From NCBI GenBank assembly GCA_030849805.1, contig JASANZ010002041.1:1-38004 (forward strand): DNA of 38,004 nucleotides. The letters run 5' to 3'. Position 1 is the stretch's first letter, and each line of letters starts with the position of its first letter. The position numbers and the translations under genes were made by a program. Shown piece by piece: positions 27,508 to 36,915 of the stretch. The notes beneath the pieces are model-generated. The model did no database searches. It was not told where the DNA came from and saw nothing but the letters and a program-made list of their open reading frames with translations. This DNA is from Sergeia podlipaevii (lineage: Eukaryota; Euglenozoa; Kinetoplastea; Trypanosomatida; Trypanosomatidae).

Positions 27508-28294
27508 GTCTTTTCCTCTCAAGATAATTATATATATTAGATATTAATATATTCCTTTTTTCTAGTGTGAACCCCTTCGGAAAGGACAGGCACACACACA
27601 CACACACACAAAACAGGAAGCACTAACAATCGCTGCTATACAAAAAAATAATAAAAAAAAGAGCCCCCCCCCTCCCTGGATATAGGTGTGCTTTTATATT
27701 TTATACTTGTAAGTGTTTTCAAAGTTCACACGCACTGCTGCAAGAAACAATTGGAAAAAAAGAAAAAAAAGAGGAGTAAAAAATATATATATAAGAGAAG
27801 GGAGTAAACAAAACAAAAATGGATATATATATATATATATATATATATGAGTCTAATGAAGACATGGCACTGAAGAAACGCTCACTTCCATTATTATTTA
27901 TTTTAAATGTGTACACAAGTGATGCTCTTTTTTTTTTTCTGAGGCGCGCTGTGTTTTTATTTATTCATTAGTTTTCTTTTCCCTTCCATACACTACACGA
28001 CAACCCACAAACAAACAAAAAAAAAGCGAACACACTGAAAGAAGAATTTGATTCACATTCCAGTGTGCACAACGATTTTGGAAAGCCGCACTCCTTTCCC
28101 TCTTTTTCTTCTCCTTATAAAAAGAAAAAAACAAAGGAATACGAGCAGGACGTACTTCAATGCGATAAATGAATGAAAACGTATCTACGCAAAGTTAGAG
28201 ATGTGAAGCGCAAAGCGACAACGACAACAACACCACCACAACCATATTGCAGCGCCGCTACAGCAGTGAAAATACACTCTATCCCACACAGAGG

Positions 28295-28356
28295 CTCCTC
28301 TCCCTCCTGTTTCTCTCTCTTGCTTCTATTTTTTCCTTTTTTTTTTCAATTCGCAG
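28295..28356 (-). other. Long post-stop polypurine tract, acceptor-like on the plus strand
   Basis: Positions 28295-28347 are pyrimidine on the plus strand apart from G at 28309 and 28322 and A at 28328, followed by AATTCGCAG with AG at 28355-28356. On the transcript this is a purine run about 48 nt after the phosphatase stop. On the plus strand it has the form of a 3' splice site pointing into the antisense of the gene. Confidence 0.65.
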
Positions 28357-28394
28357 TCTCCTTCTGTATTCCTTCGTATGCTTTCTGCGCACCC

Positions 28395-29765
28395 TTAACG
28401 GATATCATTGGTATGGTCAAGCTCAAAAGGTACGTAGTTGCAAAGTTCCTCCCAGGTGCCGGTGCGCTTGTTCCGCTCAAGAAAGATAGTACGCACCTCG
28501 CTCAGCTCACACAGCTCGGGGATGCGACATGCAGGAATGGAGATGGTCTGCATGCCATTGTACGGGGTGCGCATCGTAAAGCGCACGTACACCTCGGACT
28601 CATCATGCGAAAATTGGTCGTTGCGCGGCATGAGTTTTTCGATTATAAGCGCACTCGCAACGGGAATCTCGCCCTTTGGAAGGCCTGGGACCGCGAACTG
28701 AAAGCCAAAGAACTGGGCAAACGCGTAGAGTGCCTCACGGTGAACGAAGTAGAAGGACGCCTCTTGCCGTGTGTCGGTAAAGTCGAACTGCGCCTCGCCA
28801 GTCGCCAGCCGCGTGTGGTTCAGCAGGGCGAGCACGGTGAAGGGCAGATTCACTGAGGTGTACGTTTGCTGCTCGTCTGTGTTATACAGTCGATCCATGA
28901 GCAGCTGGAAAGACATGGCGCGGATTTTGTAGAGCCACTCTGGCGTTAGTCTCCCCTTTGCCACCTTAAGGCCAAAGTCAGAGTTGAAAGTCATGCCATC
29001 GGTGACAGTCTTGATGTACTTGTAGTTGTCATTCGGCCCACTCGTGTAGTTACCACAGACTTCATGCATTTTATCAAGTGTAGCGGCGTGCTTAGCGACA
29101 AAAGCCTTGAAGGAGTTGTTGAGCCAGCGCTCTGAGTCAACCTCCGCGCGACGGAAGCACGGAACTTCATCAAGCAGATATTCATGCGTGTCCATATCCG
29201 AAAAAATAGGAACAAACTGAGGACGAGAGGGCAAGAAACCCCCGGGGCCAAAGCCATCGGGGAAGATGCCTTGAGCCACTGCCATGGCGGACTGCAGGAT
29301 GCGCGGCTCACCCACCGCACGGAAGAAATGATGCGAGCGGTTGAAGCGGTCACCCAGAAAGTCGCGGTAGGTCTGGTGGATGTACTGCCCAAAGTAGTAC
29401 TCTTCTTGCATGCCTTGCGCGCTGAGGTCCTCTGCATCGACATTGTAGTACTTACGGTTGCCGCGATCTCCAAAGCACATGGACCAATACAGCGCATTCG
29501 GAGCGCGGTGGCCGTGTCGGTTGATCACGATCAACTTGGTGAGCACAAACTTATTCTCTTCTAAAGCTTGACGCTCCAGTCGTGTCAGCTCGGAGTTAAT
29601 GCTGCCCTGAGTCCAGTTGATGTTTACGCGTGGATGGGTAGGATAAACAGGCTTGCGATTAGGCGCGGACTGCCCTGCTCTGTTCCACGCCTCAGCGTAG
29701 TGGGTCCCACTCGCGCCGAGCACGAGAAGCATCGCGAGGAGACAGAGAGCTCGATATGCCGACAT
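28395..29765 (-). CDS. Secreted histidine acid phosphatase
   Basis: The protein has 456 residues. A signal peptide is clear (hydrophobic core about 7-18, likely cleaved near 20-26). The catalytic RHGHRAP motif is at 83-89, whose first His is the phosphate-accepting residue of the branch-2 histidine phosphatases. Further residues of the fold are recognisable around 148-160 and 258-265. Where acid phosphatases normally have the proton-donor His-Asp, this protein has HRE (342-344). Five N-glycosylation sequons occur at about 50, 142, 216, 239 and 316. No C-terminal membrane helix is present, so it should be secreted or luminal rather than membrane-bound. An upstream in-frame GTG is rejected: the ATG at 29763-29765 is the first after an acceptor at 29793-29794 and gives the better signal peptide. 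The substrate is unknown. Confidence 0.9.
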   Translation of the reverse strand: MSAYRALCLLAMLLVLGASGTHYAEAWNRAGQSAPNRKPVYPTHPRVNINWTQGSINSELTRLERQALEENKFVLTKLIVINRHGHRAPNALYWSMCFGDRGNRKYYNVDAEDLSAQGMQEEYYFGQYIHQTYRDFLGDRFNRSHHFFRAVGEPRILQSAMAVAQGIFPDGFGPGGFLPSRPQFVPIFSDMDTHEYLLDEVPCFRRAEVDSERWLNNSFKAFVAKHAATLDKMHEVCGNYTSGPNDNYKYIKTVTDGMTFNSDFGLKVAKGRLTPEWLYKIRAMSFQLLMDRLYNTDEQQTYTSVNLPFTVLALLNHTRLATGEAQFDFTDTRQEASFYFVHREALYAFAQFFGFQFAVPGLPKGEIPVASALIIEKLMPRNDQFSHDESEVYVRFTMRTPYNGMQTISIPACRIPELCELSEVRTIFLERNKRTGTWEELCNYVPFELDHTNDIR

Positions 29766-29792
29766 GAGGGGCTCAATTGCCTTCACTCTTCA

Positions 29793-29840
29793 CTTTAATG
29801 TGTATAAGTATAAAAAACAAAAAAAAAGAAGAGGCGTATA
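29793..29840 (-). promoter_or_regulatory. Trans-splice acceptor for the acid phosphatase gene
   Basis: A T/C-rich minus-strand tract (complement of about 29811-29837) is followed by ATTAAAG with AG at 29793-29794. The leader of 27 nt has no ATG before the one at 29763-29765. Confidence 0.5.
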
Positions 29841-30757
29841 ATTATGGACCTCCTATCTATGTATAAGAGAAGGGTCACAGAAGCAAATATACGAATAGCC
29901 AACTAAGCAACTAATAGCTTCTTCCTTGTGTGTGTGTGTGTGGGAGAGGGCGGCGCGTCTATTTTCTTTTCGTAGTACACTAAAAAAATAGCAACAACAG
30001 GAATAAATGCTAGCGATAAATCTAATATGTTTCTCTTCTCTTCAGTATGTGTATATAAGTTTATATATTTGAAAACAAGAGGTGCAACCACTTACATTAA
30101 GTTGTATCTTACGCAATGGTAAGGAAGAAGAAAACACAGAGATCAAAAAAAAAAGAAAGATTCAAAAATAAAAACAAAAAAAATGTATGAAGATATGACA
30201 AGCAATAAATACACCATCGTTTGGCGTTGCCATTTGTTGACAGCCAACACTTGCGTGTGCGTGTGTGCGCGTGTGAGTATGTCTCCTTTCGTCGCTTCAT
30301 CTTTGATTATATCTTGATTCTCTCCTTTTTATTTTATTTTGATGAAGCGTTGAAAATACAAAATGAAGAAGAGAAGAAAGTAAAAAAAAAAGAAAGAAAA
30401 GAAGAGAAAGAAATGATAAGTACCGACGCCAAAAGCACACATGCGCGGAGAACGGTGCAACAATGGTAAAGACTGGGAAACAACAACGACAAAAAGACAT
30501 ACTGACAGTATGAGAGAAGAAGCGCGCAAGTGATACACTGCAAAAAAACGAAAAGAAAAAAAACGAAAAAAATATAATACCTGGAAAAAAAAAAGAGAAA
30601 GAAGAAACGCAGAAGCGGCACACCGTTAAAAAGAAAAAAAAAAGGATCTAGTGGAATCAGAAAGGGACCGCACACTAGCTTCACCCCCCATTCTCAGTTA
30701 ATAGAGCTTCATTCACATCAGTTGATGCATATCTCTGTTCTGTGTTCCCCCCGGCTA

Positions 30758-30808
30758 TCCTCTCTCTTCTTTTTCTACTCCCTCTCCTCTCCTCTGTCTT
30801 CGTAACAG
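30758..30808 (-). other. Long post-stop polypurine tract, acceptor-like on the plus strand
   Basis: Positions 30758-30801 are pyrimidine on the plus strand apart from A at 30777 and G at 30796, then GTAACAG with AG at 30807-30808. On the transcript it is a purine run starting about 25 nt after the stop of the CSN3-like gene. Confidence 0.65.
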
Positions 30809-30826
30809 AGAGAAAAAAAAAGCGCA

Positions 30827-32455
30827 TCAGAGGTTCCGTGTTCCGTCCTCCCAATCGCCAATGGAGGTGCGTGACCCTTGGATCTGTACACGCAGCACGC
30901 TGACGGCGTACACTCGAGCCAGAATGCTCTCACGCATGTCATCTTCGCATAGCGCATTATTCGCGGGTCCTTCAGGAATAGAAAGATGTACTATATGTCG
31001 TTTCTTCCTCCGTGCTGCAGCACTATCACTATCACCATCACCATGGCGGCCACTATCTTCTATCCTTACACTGCACTTCAGCTGTCCGTCCCGCTGCATA
31101 GCCCGGAGCAAGTGTAGTGCGTGATGAACCTCGTCTGGTCTCCGCCACTCCTCGAGATTGATGCGACTTTCCTCACCTGGCTCACATATGACAGCCATGA
31201 TGTCTGTCAGGTACATTTCTTCATACAACTTGGCCATACTCAGAACGATGAAGCGAGGGAAGTGCTGAGAAGCCAGCACCACATAAGGACCGACACGATC
31301 CTCAAGAAACTGCTTCGTGGCACCGTTGACCACTCGATGCCACGTTGTATTTTGACGCATATGAGCTGCCTGCAAGAGCGACTCGTACGGAGCACCGCCA
31401 GAGCGTAAGTACATCAGTGCAGTGAACACCTTTGCCCTATCGATGCGCGTGCCCTTGATGGTAGACACGTGGTCCTCGCCACCGCCGTAGGCGATAATGA
31501 GCACCAACACACACAGCTTTACCGCAAAGGTTGCCAATGTTTGCGCCTCTTCCATCTCCTCCACTGGAGGCCGGAAACCCTTCATGAACGGCATATGCTC
31601 CGCTTTCGTTCGATAAATAGGAGGATTTGCCCCCAGTGGCTTACATGACAAACTTGTACCAAAGCCACCCGCAGCGACGATGGACACGGCGCTGTATAGC
31701 AGGTCCGCTGCCTCCGCCCAGCGGTGCAGGTAACACAGCAGCATAGCTCCTTCGATGACGAAAGCAATGTAGTCCGCAGGGACAGTGCAAGATGGTGAGG
31801 CGCCTACCTCAACGATGTGGTTGCGGAGCAGTTTTAGAGCTGGCGCTGGGTTGTTTGTTTGGCGTGCCACATGCAACAACGTGGCGTGTGCCACAGTGAG
31901 TGTACCCGCCAGGCAGTTTATCTGCTCATCCATCCCTACAGGAAGATAATTTTTAGACGATGTTGTCGCCATTTGAAGCCCCACTATCACCCTCTCAAGC
32001 ACGGCAATACACTGACTGCCTGCATGTGGGCTGCGCAGTACCTGTGCCCGTGACACCGCGTAGGCACGCAGAATGGCGCCATACAACTGACAACCATTGG
32101 CAGTTTCTCTAAGCGCCTTGGCAGTATTTGCAACGACGTGCACCGATGGCGCTAGATAGTTTTCAATCAGATGAGCTATATACGTAGCGGCGTTCTTCTG
32201 TCCATCTGTGTAGCTCACCTCCTCCAAGGGTAAAATATAATAATCGGATTCGAAGTTGCGGTAAAGTTTGTGCGCCGTTGCGTAGGCAGAGGTACATAGC
32301 ACGAGGTCAAAAATGTCATAGATGCTTTGGTTTCCCATTGCTATAATACCATTGATGTGCTCCGCAGTGCGTGTAGGGTCGGAGATGCGGTCTCCCCAGA
32401 AAGTTATCAAAGCGAACTCATCTTTCTCAGTGAATTGGCGAGTCAAATCGAGCAT
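30827..32455 (-). CDS. PCI-domain protein, possibly COP9 signalosome subunit 3
   Basis: The 542-residue protein is mostly helical with no membrane segment. The last third looks like a PCI domain: a helical part with FIVLSMAKLYEEMYLTDIM (about 405-425), then a winged-helix-like HHALHLLRAMQRDGQLKCSV and an edge strand HIVHLSIP, followed by a C-terminal helix. The order AMQRDGQL, then a strand, then PANNALCEDDM resembles the CSN3 pattern, where a similar Pro-Ala-Met segment precedes the terminal helix. CSN removes NEDD8 from cullins; eIF3 and proteasome-lid subunits share the PCI fold and are alternatives. The frame extends two codons upstream to a TTG; the first ATG, at 32453-32455, is taken as the start. 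The splice acceptor is not obvious. The stop is TGA. Confidence 0.55.
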   Translation of the reverse strand: MLDLTRQFTEKDEFALITFWGDRISDPTRTAEHINGIIAMGNQSIYDIFDLVLCTSAYATAHKLYRNFESDYYILPLEEVSYTDGQKNAATYIAHLIENYLAPSVHVVANTAKALRETANGCQLYGAILRAYAVSRAQVLRSPHAGSQCIAVLERVIVGLQMATTSSKNYLPVGMDEQINCLAGTLTVAHATLLHVARQTNNPAPALKLLRNHIVEVGASPSCTVPADYIAFVIEGAMLLCYLHRWAEAADLLYSAVSIVAAGGFGTSLSCKPLGANPPIYRTKAEHMPFMKGFRPPVEEMEEAQTLATFAVKLCVLVLIIAYGGGEDHVSTIKGTRIDRAKVFTALMYLRSGGAPYESLLQAAHMRQNTTWHRVVNGATKQFLEDRVGPYVVLASQHFPRFIVLSMAKLYEEMYLTDIMAVICEPGEESRINLEEWRRPDEVHHALHLLRAMQRDGQLKCSVRIEDSGRHGDGDSDSAAARRKKRHIVHLSIPEGPANNALCEDDMRESILARVYAVSVLRVQIQGSRTSIGDWEDGTRNL

Positions 32456-32810
32456 GTTCAAAGAAAAAATAATAGTAATTTTGCAGGAGTCAAAAGGCGG
32501 AGAACAGCAACAACAACAACAACGACAACTGCAACTCTAAATGCACCGATGTAAGGTGACGATGTGTGTATGCTTGAATGTCAACTACTCTCCTCCACTT
32601 TTGCTCGTCTCGCGTTATAATGGTTTTCCAAATGATATCTTTCCAAAAAAAGAAAAATACAAATATTTTGCTCTAGAAAAAAAAAATGAACAACAGCAAC
32701 AACAACAACAAGAAAATGATACGCAACTGAAAAGAATATTTACACTAGTACCTTTCCCTAACTTGTACACTTTCTAATTTTGCAAACACACAAGCAAAAA
32801 AAAAAGTTAG

Positions 32811-32839
32811 AAAAGAAAAGAAAAGAAAAGAAAAGAAAG
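32811..32839. repeat. AAAAG pentanucleotide microsatellite
   Basis: Five or more tandem AAAAG units. On the transcript strand it reads CTTTT, so it could contribute a pyrimidine tract, but no gene start follows closely. Confidence 0.8.
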
Positions 32840-32920
32840 AATAAATAAAAATAAAGAAGAAGTTCCTTTCCACTGTGTGTATATTGACATATGCGATGCC
32901 TTAGCAAATGAACAGAGATG

Positions 32921-32953
32921 GATAGATAGATATATAGATAGATAGATAGATAG
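32921..32953. repeat. GATA tetranucleotide microsatellite
   Basis: GATA units with one interruption by TATA. Confidence 0.85.
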
Positions 32954-33511
32954 TAGCCAAAGAAAAACAAAAACCAACCGCATTATTTAAAAAATGTACC
33001 AGAAAAAAAAAGTAATGAGAAATGCAACTGACAACCGACGCCATCCAGTCTCTCTCTCTCTATACATACATATATATAATGTTGAACGATCGTCTATTAT
33101 GACTGAAATTGACAAACAAAGATAAAATTTCACAGTTTTACTCAGCAACACTGTCGCCGCCACAGCACTCACATACTTCTCTCTCTCTCTCTCTCTCTCG
33201 CTACGATGCCCACAAAAAATACAAGCGTGTGTGTGTGTGTGTATGTGTGCAGTGAAAAAAGATTAAAAACTCACGTCGACTATTCACTTAACTGTCTTCC
33301 CCCCAATAAAACCAAGCAGGACTGCCATCCGACCTCCTTTTCATAATTTTTTTTTTTTCAAAGAAAAATATATATATCGTTTTCTATTTCTCCAAAAAAA
33401 AAAATTATACGTAAGATAATCGCACTATTGAAAAAGCAACAACAGCAAGAACAACAGTAACATCAAGAAGTAAACAAGAATGAACACACCAAACCTGAGG
33501 TCTGCTGTATA

Positions 33512-33527
33512 CCTTCTATTTTTCTCT
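33512..33527 (-). other. Short polypurine tract of the transcript adjoining a stop codon
   Basis: Plus-strand pyrimidines with one A (33518) abut the complement of the TAG stop at 33528-33530. Confidence 0.5.
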
Positions 33528-34730
33528 CTACACAATGCTAACCGTGTACACCTTGGCGGATGTCTCAGATTGTCTATCATCGAACGTAGACGCCTTGGCC
33601 CTCACGCACCAACGCCCTGGGGGCAGGCAGAAGGGCCTCTCAAATGGCTGCCACTGCGTTGAGTTGCTTCTATCTATGTTACACCGTACTACATCCGCCT
33701 GGCGCCTCACCACATCGTAGTTTCCTAAGCCACTTACTTGCAGTAAAGCCGTGCCGCGATCTGGGTCCACTGTGAAGGTGCTGCCGCGGTACGGGCCCTC
33801 TCTCACCTGCACAGTACGGCTCTCTGTCTCACCACACATGGCAGCCTCTAACAGAGCGGCTGTTTTGACATCCAAAAGCGTGTATCTTGTCCCAGTGCTT
33901 GCCCCTGTAGCAGCAGGTGGTTCTAACACGTAGTAAGAGGCTGCCATAACACAAATGGGGGTGCTCGTGGTGATGTGTGTGGAGGAAGGAAATATGATTG
34001 GGGTTGGCACAGTGAAAGCGCTGGTGTTGTTGCTGTTTGGAAGAAACCCCTGTGATGAGGATGGATCGGCGTAGAGAGCGGCTGCTGCTGGCACCATCGC
34101 ACGAGCGTTCCCCTGCGCACCACCTTCTCCTCCTGTCATAGACGCCATCTGCCTCTGTAAGTTCATGTCAATGTCTATCTGGTTACCGTGGTGTGCTGAA
34201 TAGTAGTTAGCAAAGGGGTTACTTTGCGATGAAGCTGGACCCGCTGCACTGACAACAGCTCCCGCTGAAGAGTTCGGCATTGAGATTTCTATAAGGCGGC
34301 TCATCATGAGCGGGCGTTCTCCCGTGTGGTACATGCGCTTGCCAAAGTCAGCATCTCGTGCGATGAGGCGGTCGAGGTCCATCTCAACAAGCACATCCTC
34401 GTCGTTGAGATATGAAAGAGAGATAGTGGTGGGGTTGGCGAGTGCACAGTCGCGCGCCACGACTTCCTGAAGCCCAGCCCCTGTTATCAGTTCCGGGCAC
34501 AAGTTAAAATCAATACTATGAAGGGTGTGGTTAAAGTCAATATAGTGAAGTACGTGCGTGCTTGGCTTGGCGCCGTGCGTTCGGTACTTTTTAGAGGCCT
34601 CAGATGATCCTTGGCAGGACTTCTTCTTTCTCCAATTCCAGAAACGCCAGATAAGAAAAGTCAGCGCCATCACACCTAGCACGAACACCACACAGATAAC
34701 CACCATCAACCCAATTTGCCAGCCCTCCAT
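33528..34730 (-). CDS. Single-pass membrane protein, function unknown
   Basis: In this 400-residue protein, residues about 6-28 form one strongly hydrophobic helix followed by RFWNWRKKK, giving an N-out or luminal orientation with the bulk probably cytosolic. The central part is Ser/Thr/Asn-rich. The C-terminal 30 residues (LPPGRWCVRAKASTF, then SETSAKVYTV) resemble the last strands of the FN3-associated / chitobiase C-terminal-like repeat found in some trypanosomatid hypothetical proteins; PTPIIFPSS near 245 could be the matching beginning. That assignment is tentative. The frame continues upstream of the ATG at 34728-34730, but the earlier part is A/T-rich and precedes a possible acceptor at 34784-34785, so the inner start is preferred. 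The stop is TAG. No orthologue is recognised. Confidence 0.7.
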   Translation of the reverse strand: MEGWQIGLMVVICVVFVLGVMALTFLIWRFWNWRKKKSCQGSSEASKKYRTHGAKPSTHVLHYIDFNHTLHSIDFNLCPELITGAGLQEVVARDCALANPTTISLSYLNDEDVLVEMDLDRLIARDADFGKRMYHTGERPLMMSRLIEISMPNSSAGAVVSAAGPASSQSNPFANYYSAHHGNQIDIDMNLQRQMASMTGGEGGAQGNARAMVPAAAALYADPSSSQGFLPNSNNTSAFTVPTPIIFPSSTHITTSTPICVMAASYYVLEPPAATGASTGTRYTLLDVKTAALLEAAMCGETESRTVQVREGPYRGSTFTVDPDRGTALLQVSGLGNYDVVRRQADVVRCNIDRSNSTQWQPFERPFCLPPGRWCVRAKASTFDDRQSETSAKVYTVSIV

Positions 34731-36207
34731 GATGTCGAGATAAAAATCTATTCGTATAAAAATCAGCACAAGTGTAGTGTGGCCTGCGTAATAATAATAA
34801 TTTTTTTCTTTTCTTTCCACTTTGAAAATTATCTTTTTTTAAAGAAGAGATAATTATTACAATAGCGAACGAGAAAAAATAATAGCGTCTACAACCGATG
34901 TTTTGCCCCTCTTTTGACAAAAAAAAAAACGGAAAAAAATTCAACACGAATGCTCTATTGCGTACCTCTCAAAATAATAAATGAAAAAAAAAATAGCTTC
35001 TTATTCTTATCTACTGTAAGCTTCAGTCTCGCATACAAGCTGTACCGCTTTGTATTTGTATGCAAAGAGCAGTAAAAAAAAAGAAACAAAGAAGAAAAGA
35101 AAGCTCTCACACAGTTCTATACACTCGGATCTAAAGTCGCGCGTATATATATATGTATGTATGTATGTTATGTATGTTATGTATGCGTACACTCTAGCAG
35201 GAAAAAAAAGAAGAAAATATTTTTTTTTTGTACTTAAGTACCCTCCAAGCACAGAAAAAAAGGGAGATAAATAAAATATAGATACAAAATCTATTGGATG
35301 ATTGACGTGTACTGAAAAAAAAAAAAGATAATAATAATAATAATGTATCACACTTGTGTGTGTGTGTGTGCGCGCTAGATATTTTCTCTAGTTCCTTCTA
35401 TATCAAGATAAGGCAATATATATGAGTATACTGGCGCTTTCTGATGCTTGTTTCGTTTTGTACGGACGTGATGGTGCAAAGATGATGGAGTGTAGGTTCC
35501 TCTTAAAAAAAAAAACTTTTTAAGTTGTGCTGTGCCCGTAACTTAAACTGTGGTGTGTTGTGAAGGAAAAAGAAAAAAAAAGAAAACAAGGAAGAAAGAA
35601 AGGAATGATAGTATTGGGCACAGAGCGGGGACAATTTAAGCAGTACCAAATAGAAATTTCGCGCTTGGGTTAACGTGACATGAGGAAACTATAATGACCA
35701 ATTCTATCTCCCCATCATACCGTCACGCACCAAAATGCAAGACAAGCGAACACAGGTAAATACACTCCTTTAAGCCTCACTCTCTCCATCAGTAACAGAG
35801 GTAAGTGCCTGAATACTGACTTCTTTTTCAAAGTAGATTTGCGAATATATCTATTTTTCCAAAAGTGACTTACAAGGTGATGTAAATATGAAGCTACCTG
35901 GAGTACCTTTGACTGGGAACATGAAGAGGAATGATGATAAAAAGAAGCTTTCCATGTAGTGTAAAAAAAAAAAAAAGAAGAACAGAAAACAAAACAAGAA
36001 ACTCTGAATATATCAGGGTGTGCGCGTATAAATATATATAGACGTCTGCATTCCGTTTGCACAAAAAAAAGCAACAAATATATGAATAAATAAATACACA
36101 TATGCATTTCCTCGCATACGTCCTTCTCGCGCAGGTCTCCATATCGGCTGGACCAAAGAAAAAAAAAAGAGGACAAAAAGGCCGCCCAAACTTTTCTTTT
36201 TCATCAC
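34731..36207. other. 1.5-kb spacer, no gene seen
   Basis: It holds a possible acceptor for the membrane-protein gene near 34784, a TATG repeat at 35153-35185, an AATAAT stretch at 35327-35343, a GT run at 35354-35370 and many A/T homopolymers. The largest frames (35007-35351 and 35715-36176, minus strand) are rich in Phe, Tyr, Ser and Lys from low-complexity DNA and show no coding character. Confidence 0.6.
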
Positions 36208-36915
36208 TTATGCGAGGTTATACTTTTCTTTAACATACTTGAGATAGCCCCGGAGCTTTACTTCATCCGATGAGGCGAGGCCAAACGGGGGCTCTTCATT
36301 GTGCGCTCGAAGAATCGCATTAATCTCGTGCAGCAGCTGCGTCTTCTCAGCAGACGTGTTTCTGCCAGGTGGTCGGATCTCCTGCGGCTGGTTCGCTTGC
36401 TTGCGACGGAGAGCTGCCTCCAGTACTGGATTGCTAGCTGCACCATCACCACCACCATCCTCGCAGGACGCGGAGGGACCAGAGACCGCACTGACGCCGC
36501 TATTAGGCGCAGGTGAAGCCGTTGTCGCCGCCGCCGCCACAGTAGGAGCTGAAGAAGGTGTGATAGGGGCAGGTGGCTGTTGCTGCTGTGAGGGTGGCTT
36601 GGGTCTGGTCTGGGCAGCACCTCCAGCACCATACTTGGCTCTCATACGTGCTTCCACTGCCTGTGCTCGACGCTCGCGTTCTTCTTCAATGCCGTTGGTG
36701 GGAGGGGTACCCTCATTTCCTTCTGCACCACCGAGACGACGACCCTGCCCGGACTGACGGCACTTGTGACACACGGCGGCACCACCCGTTTTGGCGGCCT
36801 CTTCTGCAGCAATAAACATCTCCTTCTTGCACACCACACAGGTGCACTCCACAGGCTTTTCATGATCTTTTTCTTTCATTTTATGTTGCTTTGACTTGCT
36901 CCCTGAGGACCCCAT
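36208..36915 (-). CDS. Predicted N-myristoylated protein with paired CxxC motifs
   Basis: The 235-residue protein begins MGSSGSK, a good N-myristoylation signal (Gly2, Ser6), followed by Lys-rich residues that would help hold it on a membrane face. C26-x2-C29 and C49-x2-C52 (with C24 nearby) form a likely zinc ribbon. A charged helix with EERERRAQAVEARMRAKYG lies at about 78-96, then a Pro/Gln/Ala/Ser-rich linker (105-160) and a conserved-looking C-terminal helical part (163-235) ending LRGYLKYVKEKYNLA. No family is recognised with confidence. A membrane-anchored adaptor is a plausible inference. Translation starts at the ATG at 36913-36915; a candidate acceptor is the CTAG at about 36964-36965. 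The stop is TAA. Confidence 0.75.
   Translation of the reverse strand: MGSSGSKSKQHKMKEKDHEKPVECTCVVCKKEMFIAAEEAAKTGGAAVCHKCRQSGQGRRLGGAEGNEGTPPTNGIEEERERRAQAVEARMRAKYGAGGAAQTRPKPPSQQQQPPAPITPSSAPTVAAAATTASPAPNSGVSAVSGPSASCEDGGGDGAASNPVLEAALRRKQANQPQEIRPPGRNTSAEKTQLLHEINAILRAHNEEPPFGLASSDEVKLRGYLKYVKEKYNLA

Larger units (their letters stand above)
27475..28394. other. Spacer with microsatellites, no gene seen
   Basis: About 920 bp. It contains a CA repeat at about 27591-27611, a C-run at 27664-27671, an AT repeat at about 27823-27848, and the strong post-stop purine tract of the phosphatase gene at 28295-28347. No credible frame. Confidence 0.6.
29766..30826. other. Spacer, no gene seen
   Basis: About 1.06 kb. 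It contains the phosphatase acceptor, a GT repeat at 29927-29941, a GT-rich stretch near 30254-30272, many A-rich blocks between 30300 and 30640, and a long post-stop purine tract at 30758-30801. Minus-strand frames around 30297-30684 are translations of A/T-rich sequence and are rejected. Confidence 0.6.
32456..33527. other. Spacer with several microsatellites, no gene seen
   Basis: About 1.07 kb. Repeats: AAAAG units at 32811-32839, GATA units at 32921-32953, a CT run at 33178-33199 and a GT run at 33227-33241. CAA-rich stretches occur at 32506-32524 and 32690-32711. The minus-strand frames near 32758-33172 are translations of these. A short post-stop pyrimidine tract is at 33512-33527. Confidence 0.65.

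Noticed and set aside
28173..28856. 227-codon plus-strand frame preceding and overlapping the acid phosphatase
   Set aside because: Its right part is the antisense of the phosphatase and its left part is low complexity. The acceptor-like tract at 28295-28356 lies inside this frame, after its ATG, so it does not support that start.
29763..29786. Longer version of the acid phosphatase beginning seven codons upstream
   Set aside because: The upstream codon is GTG, not ATG; the ATG at 29763-29765 is the first after the acceptor and gives a cleaner signal peptide.
34731..34820. 30-codon N-terminal extension of the membrane protein
   Set aside because: It is encoded by A/T-rich spacer, overlaps a possible acceptor AG at 34784-34785, and adds a Tyr-rich stretch of no coding character.
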